This document shows positions 40,936 to 49,860 of a stretch of 64,000 nucleotides of DNA, piece by piece. Every line of letters begins with the position of its first letter. The first letter of the stretch is position 1. Location of the stretch: assembly GCF_000585995.1 (NCBI RefSeq), contig NZ_CP007410.1:5697001-5761000 (forward strand). Reading direction: 5' to 3'. A model generated the notes under the pieces. That model saw nothing but the letters and a program-made list of their open reading frames with translations, did no database searches and was not told where the DNA came from. The position numbers were made by a program, and so were the translations under genes. Source of the stretch: Pseudomonas brassicacearum (GTDB taxonomy: Bacteria > Pseudomonadota > Gammaproteobacteria > Pseudomonadales > Pseudomonadaceae).

Positions 40936-41430
40936 GTGGGAGCGAGCTTGCTCGCGAAGGCGGTGGATCAGTTGACATCGATGCTACTGACCCGACGCCA
41001 TCGCGAGCAAGCTCGCTCCCACAAGGGGATCTGTGGTAGCCCGCAAATGTTGAAACCACCCCAAAACAACTGTGGGAGCGGGCTTACTCGCGAAGGCGGT
41101 GTGTCAGTTGACATCGATGCTACTGACCCGACGCCATCGCGAGCAAGCTCGCTCCCACAAGGGGATCTGTGGCAGCACGCAAATGTTGAAATCACCCCAA
41201 AACAACTGTGGGAGCGGGCTTGCTCGCGAAGGCGGTGTGTCAGCCACATCAATGGCGACTGACCCGACGCCATCGCGAGCAAGCTCGCTCCCACAAGGGG
41301 ATCTGTGGCAGCACGCAGATGTTGAAACCACCCTAAAACAACTGTGGGAGCGGGCTTGCTCGCGAAGGCGGAGTGTCAGCCACATCAATGGCGACTGACC
41401 CGACGCCTTCGCGAGCAAGCCCGCTCCCAC
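40936..41430. repeat. Tandem array of four REPINs, 136-bp period
   Basis: Four REPIN units start at 40936, 41072, 41208 and 41344. Each ~87-bp REPIN is followed by a ~49-bp linker of very similar sequence (AAGGGGATCTGTGG...AACAACT); the last unit lacks the linker. Units 1-2 and 3-4 form pairs by their loop sequence (TTGACATCGATGCTACTGAC versus CCACATCAATGGCGACTGAC). The apparent 108-codon frames here are repeat artefacts. Confidence 0.95.
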
Positions 41431-41457
41431 GGGGGTTACTTCAACCCAAGCGGTGTT

Positions 41458-41655
41458 TCAACAACACTTGGGCCCACCCTTGCCACCGTAGCGGGCCTCC
41501 TGGCGTTCGCGGAAGAACGCCTCGTAGTCCATCAACGGTTTGTCCGGGTGTTTGGTTTGCATGTGCTCGACGTAGTTGTCGTAGTCGGGCATGCCGACCA
41601 TCAGGCGCGCGGCCTGACCGAGGTATTTACCGAGGCGACCCAGGTCATTGAACAT
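41458..41655 (-). CDS. ybdD: YbdD/YjiX family small protein
   Basis: 65 residues ([20 protein letters not shown]...GGKGGPKCC) of the DUF466 family, regularly found directly after cstA homologues. It is 15 bp downstream of cstA on the same strand. In enterobacteria the homologue is needed for CstA/BtsT-mediated pyruvate uptake, so it probably works with the CstA encoded here. It ends in a Cys-Cys pair. Confidence 0.92.
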   Translation of the reverse strand: MFNDLGRLGKYLGQAARLMVGMPDYDNYVEHMQTKHPDKPLMDYEAFFRERQEARYGGKGGPKCC

Positions 41656-41670
41656 CGTTGCAATCCTCTA

Positions 41671-43737
41671 TCAAGCGTCCGGCACGGCCTGGAATGGCGC
41701 TTCTTTATCCGTACGTTCCTTGGTGCCCCAGGCAGCAATGCCGACCTTGAGCGCGTAGAACAGGATGCTGAATACCACGAACAGGAACAATACCGTCAGC
41801 GTGGCGTTGGTGTAGGCGTTGAACACCACGTGCTGCATCTGCTCGATGCTCTTGGCCGGGGCCAGGATCTGGCCGGCGGCCAGGGCATCGTTGTATTTGC
41901 GCGCCAGGGCCAGGAAGCCAATCGCCGGGTTAGCGTCGAACAGCTTGATCAGGCCCGCCGTGGTGGTGCAGATCAACAGCCAGACCGCCGGCAGCATGGT
42001 CACCCAGACGTAGCGCTGGCGCTTCATCTTGATCAGCACCACGGTGGCGAGCATCAGGGCAATACCGGCCAGCATCTGGTTGGAGATGCCGAACAGCGGC
42101 CACAAGGTGTTGATGCCGCCCAGCGGATCGATCACGCCCTGGTACAGCAGGTAACCCCACAGCGCCACGCAACCGGCGGTGGCGATCAGGTTGGCGGTCC
42201 AGGATTCGGTGCGCTTGAGCGAAGGCACGAACGAGCCCAGCAAGTCCTGCAGCATGAACCGTCCGGCACGGGTACCGGCGTCCACCGCCGTGAGGATGAA
42301 CAACGCTTCGAACAGAATCGCGAAGTGGTACCAGAACGCCATGGTGTTCTCACCCGGCAGCACCGAGTGCAGGATCTGCGCGATACCGACCGCCAGGGTC
42401 GGCGCACCGCCGGCACGGGCCAGGACGGTGGTTTCGCCGATGTCCTTGGCCACCGCTTGCAGCGCCTCGGGGGTGATTGCAAAACCCCAGCTGCTGACGG
42501 TTTGCGCCACGGCCACCACGTCACCTCCGACGATCGCCGCCGGGCTGTTCATGGCGAAGTACACGCCTGGCTCGATCACCGACGCGGCGACCATGGCCAT
42601 GATCGCCACGAACGACTCCATCAGCATGCCGCCGTAACCGATGTAGCGGGCGTTGACTTCGTTATCCAGCAGCTTGGGCGTGGTGCCCGAGGAGATCAGC
42701 GCATGGAACCCCGAGACCGCGCCGCAGGCGATGGTGATGAACAGGAACGGGAACAGCCCGCCCTTCCACACCGGACCGGTGCCGTCGGTGAACTGGGTCA
42801 GCGCCGGCATTTTCAGCTCGGGCATGGTGACCAGGATGCCGATGGCCAGGGCGACGATGGTGCCGATTTTCAGGAACGTCGACAGGTAGTCCCGCGGGGC
42901 CAGGATCAGCCACACCGGCAGCACCGCCGCGACAAAACCATAGCCGATCAACATCCAGGTGATCTGGATCCCGGTGAAGGAGAAGGCCTTGGCCCAGACC
43001 GGGTCGGCGGCGATCTGCCCGCCCAGCCAGATCGAGCCCAGCAGCAACAGCACGCCGATGAGCGAGATTTCACCGATGCGGCCCGGGCGGATGTAGCGCA
43101 TGTAGATGCCCATGAACATCGCGATCGGGATGGTCGCCATCACCGTGAAGATCCCCCACGGGCTCTCGGCCAGGGCCTTGACCACGATCAGCGCCAGCAC
43201 CGCGAGGATGATGATCATGATCAGGAAGCAACCGAACAGCGCGATGGTGCCGGGGATGCGGCCCATTTCTTCCCGGACCATGTCGCCCAGGGAACGACCG
43301 TTACGGCGGGTGGACAGGAACAGGATCATGAAGTCCTGCACCGCACCGGCCAGCACCACGCCGGCAATCAGCCAGAGCGTGCCAGGCAGGTAGCCCATCT
43401 GCGCCGCCAGCACCGGCCCGACCAGCGGCCCCGCACCGGCAATGGCCGCGAAGTGGTGACCGAAGAGAATGTGTTTGTTGGTCGGGACGTAGTCCAGGCC
43501 ATCGTTGTTGAGCACGGCGGGGGTGGCCCGGCGCGCATCGAGTTGCATCACGTTGTTGGCGATGAAGAGGCTGTAGTAGCGGTAAGCGACCAGGTAGATG
43601 GCCACGGCGGCGACGACGATCCACAAGGCATTGATCGCCTCGCCTCGACGCAATGCCACGACGCCCAGGGCGCAGGCTCCTACAACGGCCAGCAGTAGCC
43701 AGGGTAGATGGCGCAGCAGGCTATTATTGTTTTTCAT
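41671..43737 (-). CDS. cstA: Carbon starvation protein CstA (peptide/pyruvate transporter)
   Basis: 688-residue polytopic membrane protein from the ATG at 43735-43737 (MKNNNSLLRHLPWLLLAVVG). It shows the CstA signature FGHHFAAIAGAGPLVGPVLAAQMG and many TM helices (about 16). Family members import pyruvate or peptides in starvation. Codons 2-5 contain an AACAATAA motif typical of Crc/Hfq targets. The frame extends to 43776 without support. Confidence 0.95.
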   Translation of the reverse strand: MKNNNSLLRHLPWLLLAVVGACALGVVALRRGEAINALWIVVAAVAIYLVAYRYYSLFIANNVMQLDARRATPAVLNNDGLDYVPTNKHILFGHHFAAIAGAGPLVGPVLAAQMGYLPGTLWLIAGVVLAGAVQDFMILFLSTRRNGRSLGDMVREEMGRIPGTIALFGCFLIMIIILAVLALIVVKALAESPWGIFTVMATIPIAMFMGIYMRYIRPGRIGEISLIGVLLLLGSIWLGGQIAADPVWAKAFSFTGIQITWMLIGYGFVAAVLPVWLILAPRDYLSTFLKIGTIVALAIGILVTMPELKMPALTQFTDGTGPVWKGGLFPFLFITIACGAVSGFHALISSGTTPKLLDNEVNARYIGYGGMLMESFVAIMAMVAASVIEPGVYFAMNSPAAIVGGDVVAVAQTVSSWGFAITPEALQAVAKDIGETTVLARAGGAPTLAVGIAQILHSVLPGENTMAFWYHFAILFEALFILTAVDAGTRAGRFMLQDLLGSFVPSLKRTESWTANLIATAGCVALWGYLLYQGVIDPLGGINTLWPLFGISNQMLAGIALMLATVVLIKMKRQRYVWVTMLPAVWLLICTTTAGLIKLFDANPAIGFLALARKYNDALAAGQILAPAKSIEQMQHVVFNAYTNATLTVLFLFVVFSILFYALKVGIAAWGTKERTDKEAPFQAVPDA
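43724..43731 (-). promoter_or_regulatory. Predicted Crc/Hfq (CA) motif in the cstA start region
   Basis: On the minus strand the start reads ATGAAAAACAATAATAGC, containing AACAATAA, an exact match to AAYAAYAA at codons 3-5. Confidence 0.55.
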
Positions 43738-43895
43738 TTTTATATTCCAGCCAGGGTGGACAAGAAAGAGTGCCATCGGAGTTTAGCGCTAACCCGGGTA
43801 AAGGCCATACCTGACATTCGTCTGCCACCGGCCGAACGGTGTCGATGACCGGCCAGTAGGGTCTATAGTCATTAAATCTTCAGAGGGAAAGCGTA

Positions 43896-44252
43896 ATGAG
43901 CGAACGCCGCCGCTTCGTACGAATAGAGTTCCATGCCAAGACCGAGCTGACCCAGGGCCCATTCACCTGGCCGGTGAAACTGCTGGACCTGTCCCTTAAG
44001 GGCCTGCTGATCGAAAAACCCCAGCCCTGGCTGGGCAACGCCGAAAAAACCTTCATGGCCGACATTCACCTGAGCAATGAGGTCGAGGTGAAGATGGAAG
44101 TCAGGCTCACCCACGACGATCACGGCCACCTGGGCTTTGTCTGCGAGCACATCGACCTGGACTCCATCGCACACTTGCGCCGACTGGTGGAGCTGAACCT
44201 GGCCGATCATGACGAACTGGAGCGGGAATTCGCGGCGTTGATCCAGGTTTGA
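43896..44252 (+). CDS. mapZ: PilZ-domain c-di-GMP receptor (MapZ-like)
   Basis: 118 residues, a single PilZ domain. The c-di-GMP motifs are intact: RRRFVR (RxxxR, residues 4-9) and DLSLKG (DxSxxG, about residue 32). Its position between cstA and radA matches P. aeruginosa PA4608, which as I recall is MapZ, a protein that binds CheR1 and alters chemoreceptor methylation in response to c-di-GMP. The symbol rests on synteny. Confidence 0.82.
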   Translation: MSERRRFVRIEFHAKTELTQGPFTWPVKLLDLSLKGLLIEKPQPWLGNAEKTFMADIHLSNEVEVKMEVRLTHDDHGHLGFVCEHIDLDSIAHLRRLVELNLADHDELEREFAALIQV

Positions 44253-44271
44253 ACCAGCCTGCGCGCTCTTT

Positions 44272-44400
44272 GTGGCGAGGGGATTTATCCCCGCTGGGCT
44301 GCGCAGCAGCCCCCGAAAAGCGACGCCAATCTACCTGACACAACGAGTTGTCAGATTCAGGGCTGCTTCGCAGCCCAGCGGGGATAAATCCCCTCGCCAC
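44272..44400. repeat. Inverted repeat of the GTGGCGAGGGGATTTATCCCC family
   Basis: Arms GTGGCGAGGGGATTTATCCC and its inverse, with inner GGCTGC...GCAGCCC, in the gap between mapZ and radA. Same family as 8174-8305. Confidence 0.88.
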
Positions 44401-44457
44401 AGATAAATCCCCTCGCCACAGATAAATCCCCTCGTCACAGATAACTCCACTCGTCAC
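44382..44457. repeat. 19-bp tandem repeat, four degenerate copies
   Basis: The end of the preceding inverted repeat (GGATAAATCCCCTCGCCAC) is followed by three more 19-bp units, each starting AGATAA, with increasing drift (CCTCGCCAC, CCTCGTCAC, CACTCGTCAC-type ends). It ends 25 bp before the radA stop. Confidence 0.88.
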
Positions 44458-44482
44458 AAAGGGCCTTGTAAAGCCTTTAGGA

Positions 44483-45850
44483 TTACTCGAACAACGCATC
44501 CAACGCCTGTTCCAGGCGTGTCACCGCAATGATCTGCAACCCCGGCGGCGCTTCCTTCGGTGCATTGCCCTTGGGCACGATGGCGCGCTTGAAGCCATGC
44601 TTGGCCGCTTCCTTGAGCCGCTCCTGGCCACTGGGCACCGGCCGGACTTCCCCCGACAGCCCCACTTCGCCGAACACCAGCAGATCATGGGGCAGCGGTC
44701 GATTGCGCAGGCTGGACATGACCGCCGCCATCAGCGCCAGGTCGGACGCGGTTTCCAGCACCTTGACCCCACCGACCACGTTGAGGAAAACGTCCTGGTC
44801 GTGAGTCGGAATCCCACCGTGTCGATGCAGGACCGCCAACAACATGGCCAGCCGATTCTGGTCCAGGCCCAAGGTGACCCGCCGCGGGTTCGCCAGGTGA
44901 CTGTCATCCACCAGTGCTTGCACTTCCACCAGCATTGGCCGGGTGCCTTCCCAGGTCGCCATGACCACGCTGCCCGGCACTTCTTCCTGGGCACGCGTCA
45001 GGAAGATCGCCGAAGGGTTGGAGACTTCTTTCAGGCCTTTGTCGGTCATGCCGAACACACCCAGTTCGTTGACGGCGCCAAAGCGGTTCTTCACGGCCCG
45101 CAATAGACGCAGGCGCCCATCGGACTCGCCTTCGAAATACAACACGGTGTCGACCATGTGCTCCAGCACCCGGGGTCCCGCCAGCGCCCCCTCCTTGGTG
45201 ACGTGGCCCACCAGGAAAATCGCCGTGCCGCTCTGCTTGGCGTAACGCACCAGCAACGCCGCGCTTTCGCGCACCTGGGACACACCGCCCGGGGCCGATT
45301 GCAGTTGTTCAGTGAAAATCGTCTGGATCGAATCGATCACCATCACCTTGGGCTTTTCCAGGCGGGCCGTGGCGATGATGGTCTCGATGCAGGTCTCGGT
45401 CATGACCCGCAGTTGGTCCTGGGGCAGCCCCAGGCGCCGGGCGCGCATGGCGACTTGCTGCTGGGATTCCTCACCGGTGACGTACAGCGCCGGCATGCGG
45501 GTGGCGAGGTTGCACAAGGTTTGCAGGAGGATGGTGGATTTGCCGATGCCCGGGTCCCCGCCGATCAGCACCACCGAACCGTCCACCAGGCCCCCGCCCA
45601 GCACGCGGTCGAGTTCGCCGGAGGCGGTGGAAAAGCGCGGGATTTCCTCAACGCTGACTTCGGCCAGGGTCTTGATCTGCGCCTGCTGACCGGCCCAGCC
45701 CGTACGGCCGGTAGGCGCCGCCGCGCCGCCGCTTTCCACCATGGTTTCGGTCAGGGTGTTCCAGGCTCCGCACTCGCTGCACTGGCCGGCCCATTTGGGA
45801 AAGGTCGAACCGCACTCGGTGCAGCCGTACATGCGCTTTGCCTTGGCCAT
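44483..45850 (-). CDS. radA: DNA repair protein RadA
   Basis: 455 residues from the ATG at 45848-45850 (MAKAKRMYGCTECGSTFPKW). N-terminal zinc finger (CTECG...CSECG), Walker A GGDPGIGKST, the RadA-specific KNRFGAVNELGVF motif and a C-terminal Lon-protease-like domain. It acts in branch migration of recombination intermediates. The frame extension to 45922 is not used. Confidence 0.97.
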   Translation of the reverse strand: MAKAKRMYGCTECGSTFPKWAGQCSECGAWNTLTETMVESGGAAAPTGRTGWAGQQAQIKTLAEVSVEEIPRFSTASGELDRVLGGGLVDGSVVLIGGDPGIGKSTILLQTLCNLATRMPALYVTGEESQQQVAMRARRLGLPQDQLRVMTETCIETIIATARLEKPKVMVIDSIQTIFTEQLQSAPGGVSQVRESAALLVRYAKQSGTAIFLVGHVTKEGALAGPRVLEHMVDTVLYFEGESDGRLRLLRAVKNRFGAVNELGVFGMTDKGLKEVSNPSAIFLTRAQEEVPGSVVMATWEGTRPMLVEVQALVDDSHLANPRRVTLGLDQNRLAMLLAVLHRHGGIPTHDQDVFLNVVGGVKVLETASDLALMAAVMSSLRNRPLPHDLLVFGEVGLSGEVRPVPSGQERLKEAAKHGFKRAIVPKGNAPKEAPPGLQIIAVTRLEQALDALFE

Positions 45851-45893
45851 CTGAACTCCCGGATAAAAACCGCGATGATAGCCCAGGCAGCCA

Positions 45894-46445
45894 CTAGCGC
45901 GGGGCCGGCATTCTGATTTCACCGTTGGCCAGGTCCGCCGCCGTATTGCCCAGCGGATCCCGGGCCTGCAGGTCGGCGCCCTTGGCCTTCAAGGCATCGA
46001 GCAATTCGGCACGCTTGAACAGCCCGGCGTACATCGCGGCGGTCTGCCCGGCCCCGTTGCGCTGGTCCGGGCTGCAATCGGTGGAGAGCAAACGACGCGC
46101 AATCTGCACTTCGCCCTTGAAAATGGCGCCCATCAGCGCCGTGTTACCGCGTTTGTCCTGGGCGCAGGCATCGGCGCCGGCGGCCAAGAGCTGCTCCACC
46201 GCCGGGCCGTGGCCGTGATAAGCCGCGAGGATCAGGGCGGTGTAGCCCTTTTCATCCTGGGTGTTGAGGGCGTAACCGGCCTCGATAAAGGTCTCGAGCA
46301 TCGGCACATCGCCCCGACGGGCGGCGTCAAAGTAGTAATTCTGCAACTGTTCTTGTACCGCCACCGGGTCGGCAGGCACGGGCTGATCGGCCCACACGCT
46401 CAATGAGCAGGCTGTGAGCATCGATAACAGTAGCTGACGCATCAT
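45894..46445 (-). CDS. ankB: Periplasmic ankyrin-repeat protein AnkB
   Basis: 183 residues with a signal peptide (MMRQLLLSMLTACSLSVWADQ) and four ankyrin repeats (KGYTALILAAYHGHGPAVEQ, RGNTALMGAIFKGEVQIARR and flanking copies). It is 65 bp downstream of katB on the same strand. In P. aeruginosa the equivalent AnkB is reported to support KatB activity. A start 3 bp later is equally possible. Confidence 0.9.
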   Translation of the reverse strand: MMRQLLLSMLTACSLSVWADQPVPADPVAVQEQLQNYYFDAARRGDVPMLETFIEAGYALNTQDEKGYTALILAAYHGHGPAVEQLLAAGADACAQDKRGNTALMGAIFKGEVQIARRLLSTDCSPDQRNGAGQTAAMYAGLFKRAELLDALKAKGADLQARDPLGNTAADLANGEIRMPAPR

Positions 46446-46466
46446 GACGTCTCCTTTGGCATATGA

Positions 46467-46493
46467 CTGTGGGAGCAGAACGCGCTCCCACAG
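46467..46493. repeat. REP-like hairpin between katB and ankB
   Basis: Perfect 10-bp arms CTGTGGGAGC / GCTCCCACAG with a short loop: half a REPIN collapsed to a hairpin. May reduce read-through or stabilise the katB transcript. Confidence 0.75.
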
Positions 46494-46509
46494 GTTTTGC
46501 GGCGATGGA

Positions 46510-48051
46510 TCAGTCGCTCAGTTTTTCCGCCAGCGCCTTGACCCGGGCCAGATCCCCTTTGGCGACACGGGCCACTCCAGTGCCGTATTCAGGGTCAGCC
46601 TTGTAGAGGAATGACAGGATGATGTGCTTGCTCTCGTCATCGGTGGTCGCCAACGACCCACCGAAACTTTCGATCAAGTCACTACGCTCCTTCTGGTTGA
46701 ACGAGCGGTACAAATCACCGGCCTGCTTGAAGTTTTGCTCGCGTTGGATCTTCGCCTGCTGGGTGCTGCCGCTCAACGCGGTCTGGCTGTAGCGAGCCGA
46801 TGGCTGTTCCTCGCGCGGCGTCAGGCGACTCGGCTCATAATTAACGCCGGTGCTGGTGCTCCCTGGGTTCATCGCACCGTCCTGGTTACCGTTGTTCACC
46901 GCCACCTTGGGGGCGTTGATCGGCAACTGCAGGGCATTGGCGCCTATCCGGTACATCTGCGTATCGGCGTAGGAGAACACCCGCCCCTGCAGCAGACGGT
47001 CCTCGGAAGGTTCGATTCCCGGCACCAGATTGGCCGGCGCCATCGCCACCTGTTCGGTTTCCTGGAAGACATTCGCCGGATTGCGGTTCAAGACCATTTG
47101 TCCGACTTTACGTTCAGGCACACCCGGCCAGATCTTGGTCGCGTCCAGTGGGTCGAAGTCAAACGTGGACAAGTCTTGTGGGTTCAGCACCTGAACATAC
47201 AAGTCCCACTTCGGGAAGTCGCCTTTATTAATATGACTGACCAGATCATTGGTCATATGGCTGTAATCTTGCCCCTGAACTTTCGCCACTTCTTTCGGAT
47301 CGAGATTCTTCAGGCCCTGCAAACTTTTCCAATGAAACTTCACATAGTGAACTTCACCCTTGGCGTTAACCAACTTGTAGGCATGCACACCGTTACCGTC
47401 CATTTCACGATAACTGGCCGGGGTGCCGGAGTTGGAATACAACTCAGTCAGCGTGCGCGTTGATTCTGGCACATGGGAGAAGAAGTCAAAACGACGCGAG
47501 TCATCGTCCAGGTTAGTCCGTGGGTCGGGTTTGAACGCGTGGACCATGTCGGGAAACTTGATGGCATCGCGAATGAAGAAGGTCGGAAAGTTGTTACCCA
47601 CCAGGTCCCAGTTACCGTCGGCCGTGTAGAACTTTGTGGCAAAGCCACGAGGATCGCGCAGGGTTTCCGGGGAGTGGTTGCCGTGCACCACGGCAGAAAA
47701 GCGCACGAACACCGGCGTGACCTGGCCCGCGGCGAAGACCTTGGCCTTGGTCAGGTCGCTCAGGTCATCGGACACCGTGAAGGTGCCATGGGCGCCGGTA
47801 CCACGGGCATGCACCACGCGCTCGGGGATGCGTTCGCGGTCGAAGCGCTGCAGCTTCTGGATCAACTGCACGTCTTGCAGCAGGGTCGGGCCATTGGGGC
47901 CGGCCGTTTGCGAATTCTGGTTGTCGCCCACGGCAGCACCGTTGTCACGGGTCAGGGTGGCAGCGTTGACGGACAAGGACAGCAGGCTGGCGGTCAGCAC
48001 AACAAGAGCGCGGCGGTGGGGAAAAGCCCCGTAGCCAAGGGAAGTATTCAT
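46510..48051 (-). CDS. katB: Catalase KatB (exported)
   Basis: 513 residues from the ATG at 48049-48051, chosen because AGAGGAAC stands at normal distance; an ATG at 48057 adds two residues. A signal peptide (RRALVVLTASLLSLSVNA) precedes a haem catalase core: catalytic His in VVHARGTGAHGTF, Asn in VGNNFPTFFIRDAIKFPD, and the proximal Tyr in RVFSYADTQMYRIG. Small-subunit size. P. aeruginosa KatB is peroxide-inducible via OxyR and is likewise followed by ankB. Confidence 0.95.
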   Translation of the reverse strand: MNTSLGYGAFPHRRALVVLTASLLSLSVNAATLTRDNGAAVGDNQNSQTAGPNGPTLLQDVQLIQKLQRFDRERIPERVVHARGTGAHGTFTVSDDLSDLTKAKVFAAGQVTPVFVRFSAVVHGNHSPETLRDPRGFATKFYTADGNWDLVGNNFPTFFIRDAIKFPDMVHAFKPDPRTNLDDDSRRFDFFSHVPESTRTLTELYSNSGTPASYREMDGNGVHAYKLVNAKGEVHYVKFHWKSLQGLKNLDPKEVAKVQGQDYSHMTNDLVSHINKGDFPKWDLYVQVLNPQDLSTFDFDPLDATKIWPGVPERKVGQMVLNRNPANVFQETEQVAMAPANLVPGIEPSEDRLLQGRVFSYADTQMYRIGANALQLPINAPKVAVNNGNQDGAMNPGSTSTGVNYEPSRLTPREEQPSARYSQTALSGSTQQAKIQREQNFKQAGDLYRSFNQKERSDLIESFGGSLATTDDESKHIILSFLYKADPEYGTGVARVAKGDLARVKALAEKLSD

Positions 48052-48334
48052 AGGCATGTTCCTCTGGTGTTATAGAGCGCATCCATGTGCGCCATCCAGA
48101 GGCTAGTGCCCGAAAAAGGAAAACCTAAATAGAAATGCCGTACCGCTGCGATAGAAAAAACGTTGTGGGGGATCGACCGGAAACCGCGTATCACGCGCGA
48201 TTGATGGCACTTTGTAAACTTTTCACCCAGGGCTGGGTCGATAACTGAAGCTTTGTAAGCAAGCGTTTCGAGCGAGACGCGTTGGGCTGATTTACACTGC
48301 CCACTACCCACTTCATCTGTACAAGGAACAACTC

Positions 48335-48748
48335 ATGGGCGTGCTAAGCGAGTTCAAGGCCTTCGCGGTCAAAGGCAATGTCGTCGACATGGCCGTCGGG
48401 ATCATCATCGGTGCCGCTTTTGGCAAAATCGTCTCGTCATTCGTTGGAGACGTGGTCATGCCACCGATAGGCCTGCTGATCGGTGGGGTGGACTTCAGTG
48501 ACCTGGCCATTACCCTCAAGGCCGCCCAAGGTGATGCGCCTGCCGTGGTACTGGCCTACGGGAAATTCATCCAGAGCACCATAGACTTCATCATCGTGGC
48601 ATTCGCCATTTTCATGGGCGTCAAGGCCATCAACCGCCTCAAGCGTGAAGAAGCCGTAGCCCCAAGCGCGCCTCCGGTTCCGACCAAGGAAGAACTGCTG
48701 CTGAGCGAAATTCGCGATCTGCTCAAGGCCCAGAACGAGCGGCCCTGA
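48335..48748 (+). CDS. mscL: Large-conductance mechanosensitive channel MscL
   Basis: 137 residues. Two transmembrane helices: [22 protein letters not shown] with the pore-lining [18 protein letters not shown], and [22 protein letters not shown]. Releases solutes on osmotic downshock. Start preceded by AAGGAACAAC. Divergent from katB; the 283-bp gap holds both promoters. Confidence 0.97.
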   Translation: MGVLSEFKAFAVKGNVVDMAVGIIIGAAFGKIVSSFVGDVVMPPIGLLIGGVDFSDLAITLKAAQGDAPAVVLAYGKFIQSTIDFIIVAFAIFMGVKAINRLKREEAVAPSAPPVPTKEELLLSEIRDLLKAQNERP

Positions 48749-48766
48749 ATCCTCCCCTATTAAAAG

Positions 48767-48790
48767 TGGCGTCCTTGGGACGCCATTTTT
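48767..48790 (+). terminator. Terminator between mscL and fpr
   Basis: Stem TGGCGTCC / GGACGCCA with loop TTG and a T-run; AAAA on the other side lets it serve both convergent genes. Confidence 0.88.
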
Positions 48791-49567
48791 CTACCAGTAG
48801 TTTTCCACCGCCACCTGGCCAGGTCGACGGGTAAGGCTCAGTTGCAAGCCCCTGGCCTTGAGCAGCTTGCGCGTGTCATCGATCATTTGCGGGTTGCCGC
48901 ACAGCATCACTCGTGAATGTTCCGGTGTCAGCTCTACCTCGGCCACCCGCTCCAGTTCGCCATTTTCGAGTAACGTGGTAATCCGCCCACTGAGGGCCCC
49001 CGGATGTTGCTCACGCGTGACGGTCGCAATGAAACGAAACTTATGGGCGTACTCGGCCAGGTAGTCGCGCTGGGTCAGCGCTTTGATCAAGTCCTGATAC
49101 GCCAGCTCCCGCGCCTCGCGCACGCTATACACCAGGATGATGCGTTCAAATTTTTCCCAGACTTCAAAGTCCTGGAGAATCGAAAGAAACGGTGCAACGC
49201 CCGTCCCGGTGGACAACAACCATAGATCCCGCCCATCCACGAAACGATCCAACGTCAGGTAACCAAAGGCCTGGCGTTCCACCAACAGTTCGTCACCTGG
49301 CTTCAGGCGGCTCAGCTCGCTGGTGAATTCGCCATCCGGGACCACGATGGAAAAGAACTCGAGGAATTCGTCGAAGGGTGAAGACACCATGGAGTACGCG
49401 CGCCAGACAGTGCTCCCGTCCGCCTTGGTCACGCCCAGCCGGGCGAACTGACCCGCCCGGAAGCGAAAGCCGCGATCCCGGGTCGTGCGCAAGGTAAACA
49501 AATGAGACGTCAATGGCTGGACATCGAGCAGGGTTTGGCGGGTGAACTTTTCTGCGCTGTCGGTCAT
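48791..49567 (-). CDS. fpr: Ferredoxin/flavodoxin-NADP+ reductase Fpr
   Basis: 258-residue FAD enzyme of the bacterial FNR class. FAD-binding RAYSMVSSP, NADP-binding STGTGVAPFLSI and the C-terminal VENYW typical of subclass I reductases are visible. Exchanges electrons between NADPH and ferredoxin or flavodoxin, also in oxidative stress. In P. putida fpr is controlled by FinR; the divergent finR gene is not seen here. Confidence 0.95.
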   Translation of the reverse strand: MTDSAEKFTRQTLLDVQPLTSHLFTLRTTRDRGFRFRAGQFARLGVTKADGSTVWRAYSMVSSPFDEFLEFFSIVVPDGEFTSELSRLKPGDELLVERQAFGYLTLDRFVDGRDLWLLSTGTGVAPFLSILQDFEVWEKFERIILVYSVREARELAYQDLIKALTQRDYLAEYAHKFRFIATVTREQHPGALSGRITTLLENGELERVAEVELTPEHSRVMLCGNPQMIDDTRKLLKARGLQLSLTRRPGQVAVENYW

Positions 49568-49787
49568 GAGTCACTCCAATGAGACAAGGCTCACAGTGTC
49601 CCGCAAAGTGAACAACGTCACCACTGATGTCGAGTAATGGCTATTTAATTGCAGCCCTTATTTACCCTACGCAGACCTTCTACCAAACTTGTACAACTCG
49701 GGAACCCTGTAAAAATAATTAACTAAAGATCTATTTCCCTAAACACATTTGCAATGTAAGCGAACTAAAAAAAACCCACTACAAAAC

Positions 49788-49801
49788 TAGGAATAGTCCT
49801 A
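49788..49801 (+). promoter_or_regulatory. Short palindrome before the LuxR solo
   Basis: TAGGA-ATAG-TCCTA, perfect 5-bp arms, 60 bp before the start codon in an A+T-rich spacer. Candidate operator only. Confidence 0.3.
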
Positions 49802-49860
49802 CACTGAAGTTTCGCATGATGGATTGGATCCACAGGGATGAATCAACCCAGGAGAAGGCG

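Noticed and set aside
40936..41430. CRISPR-like regular spacing
   Set aside because: The repeating units are whole REPIN palindromes with conserved linkers rather than short repeats with unique spacers, and no cas gene is present.
40936..41430. Overlapping 108-codon frames on both strands
   Set aside because: They arise because 136 bp repeats keep frames open; they are repeat artefacts.
41344..43698. 784-codon plus-strand frame opposite cstA
   Set aside because: Mirror of cstA with runs of His, Asp, Gln and Arg; starts inside a REPIN.
43741..43895. Possible sigma-54 promoter upstream of cstA (TGGCAC followed by TTG)
   Set aside because: The spacing does not place a GC element 10 bp after the GG, so the -24/-12 match fails.
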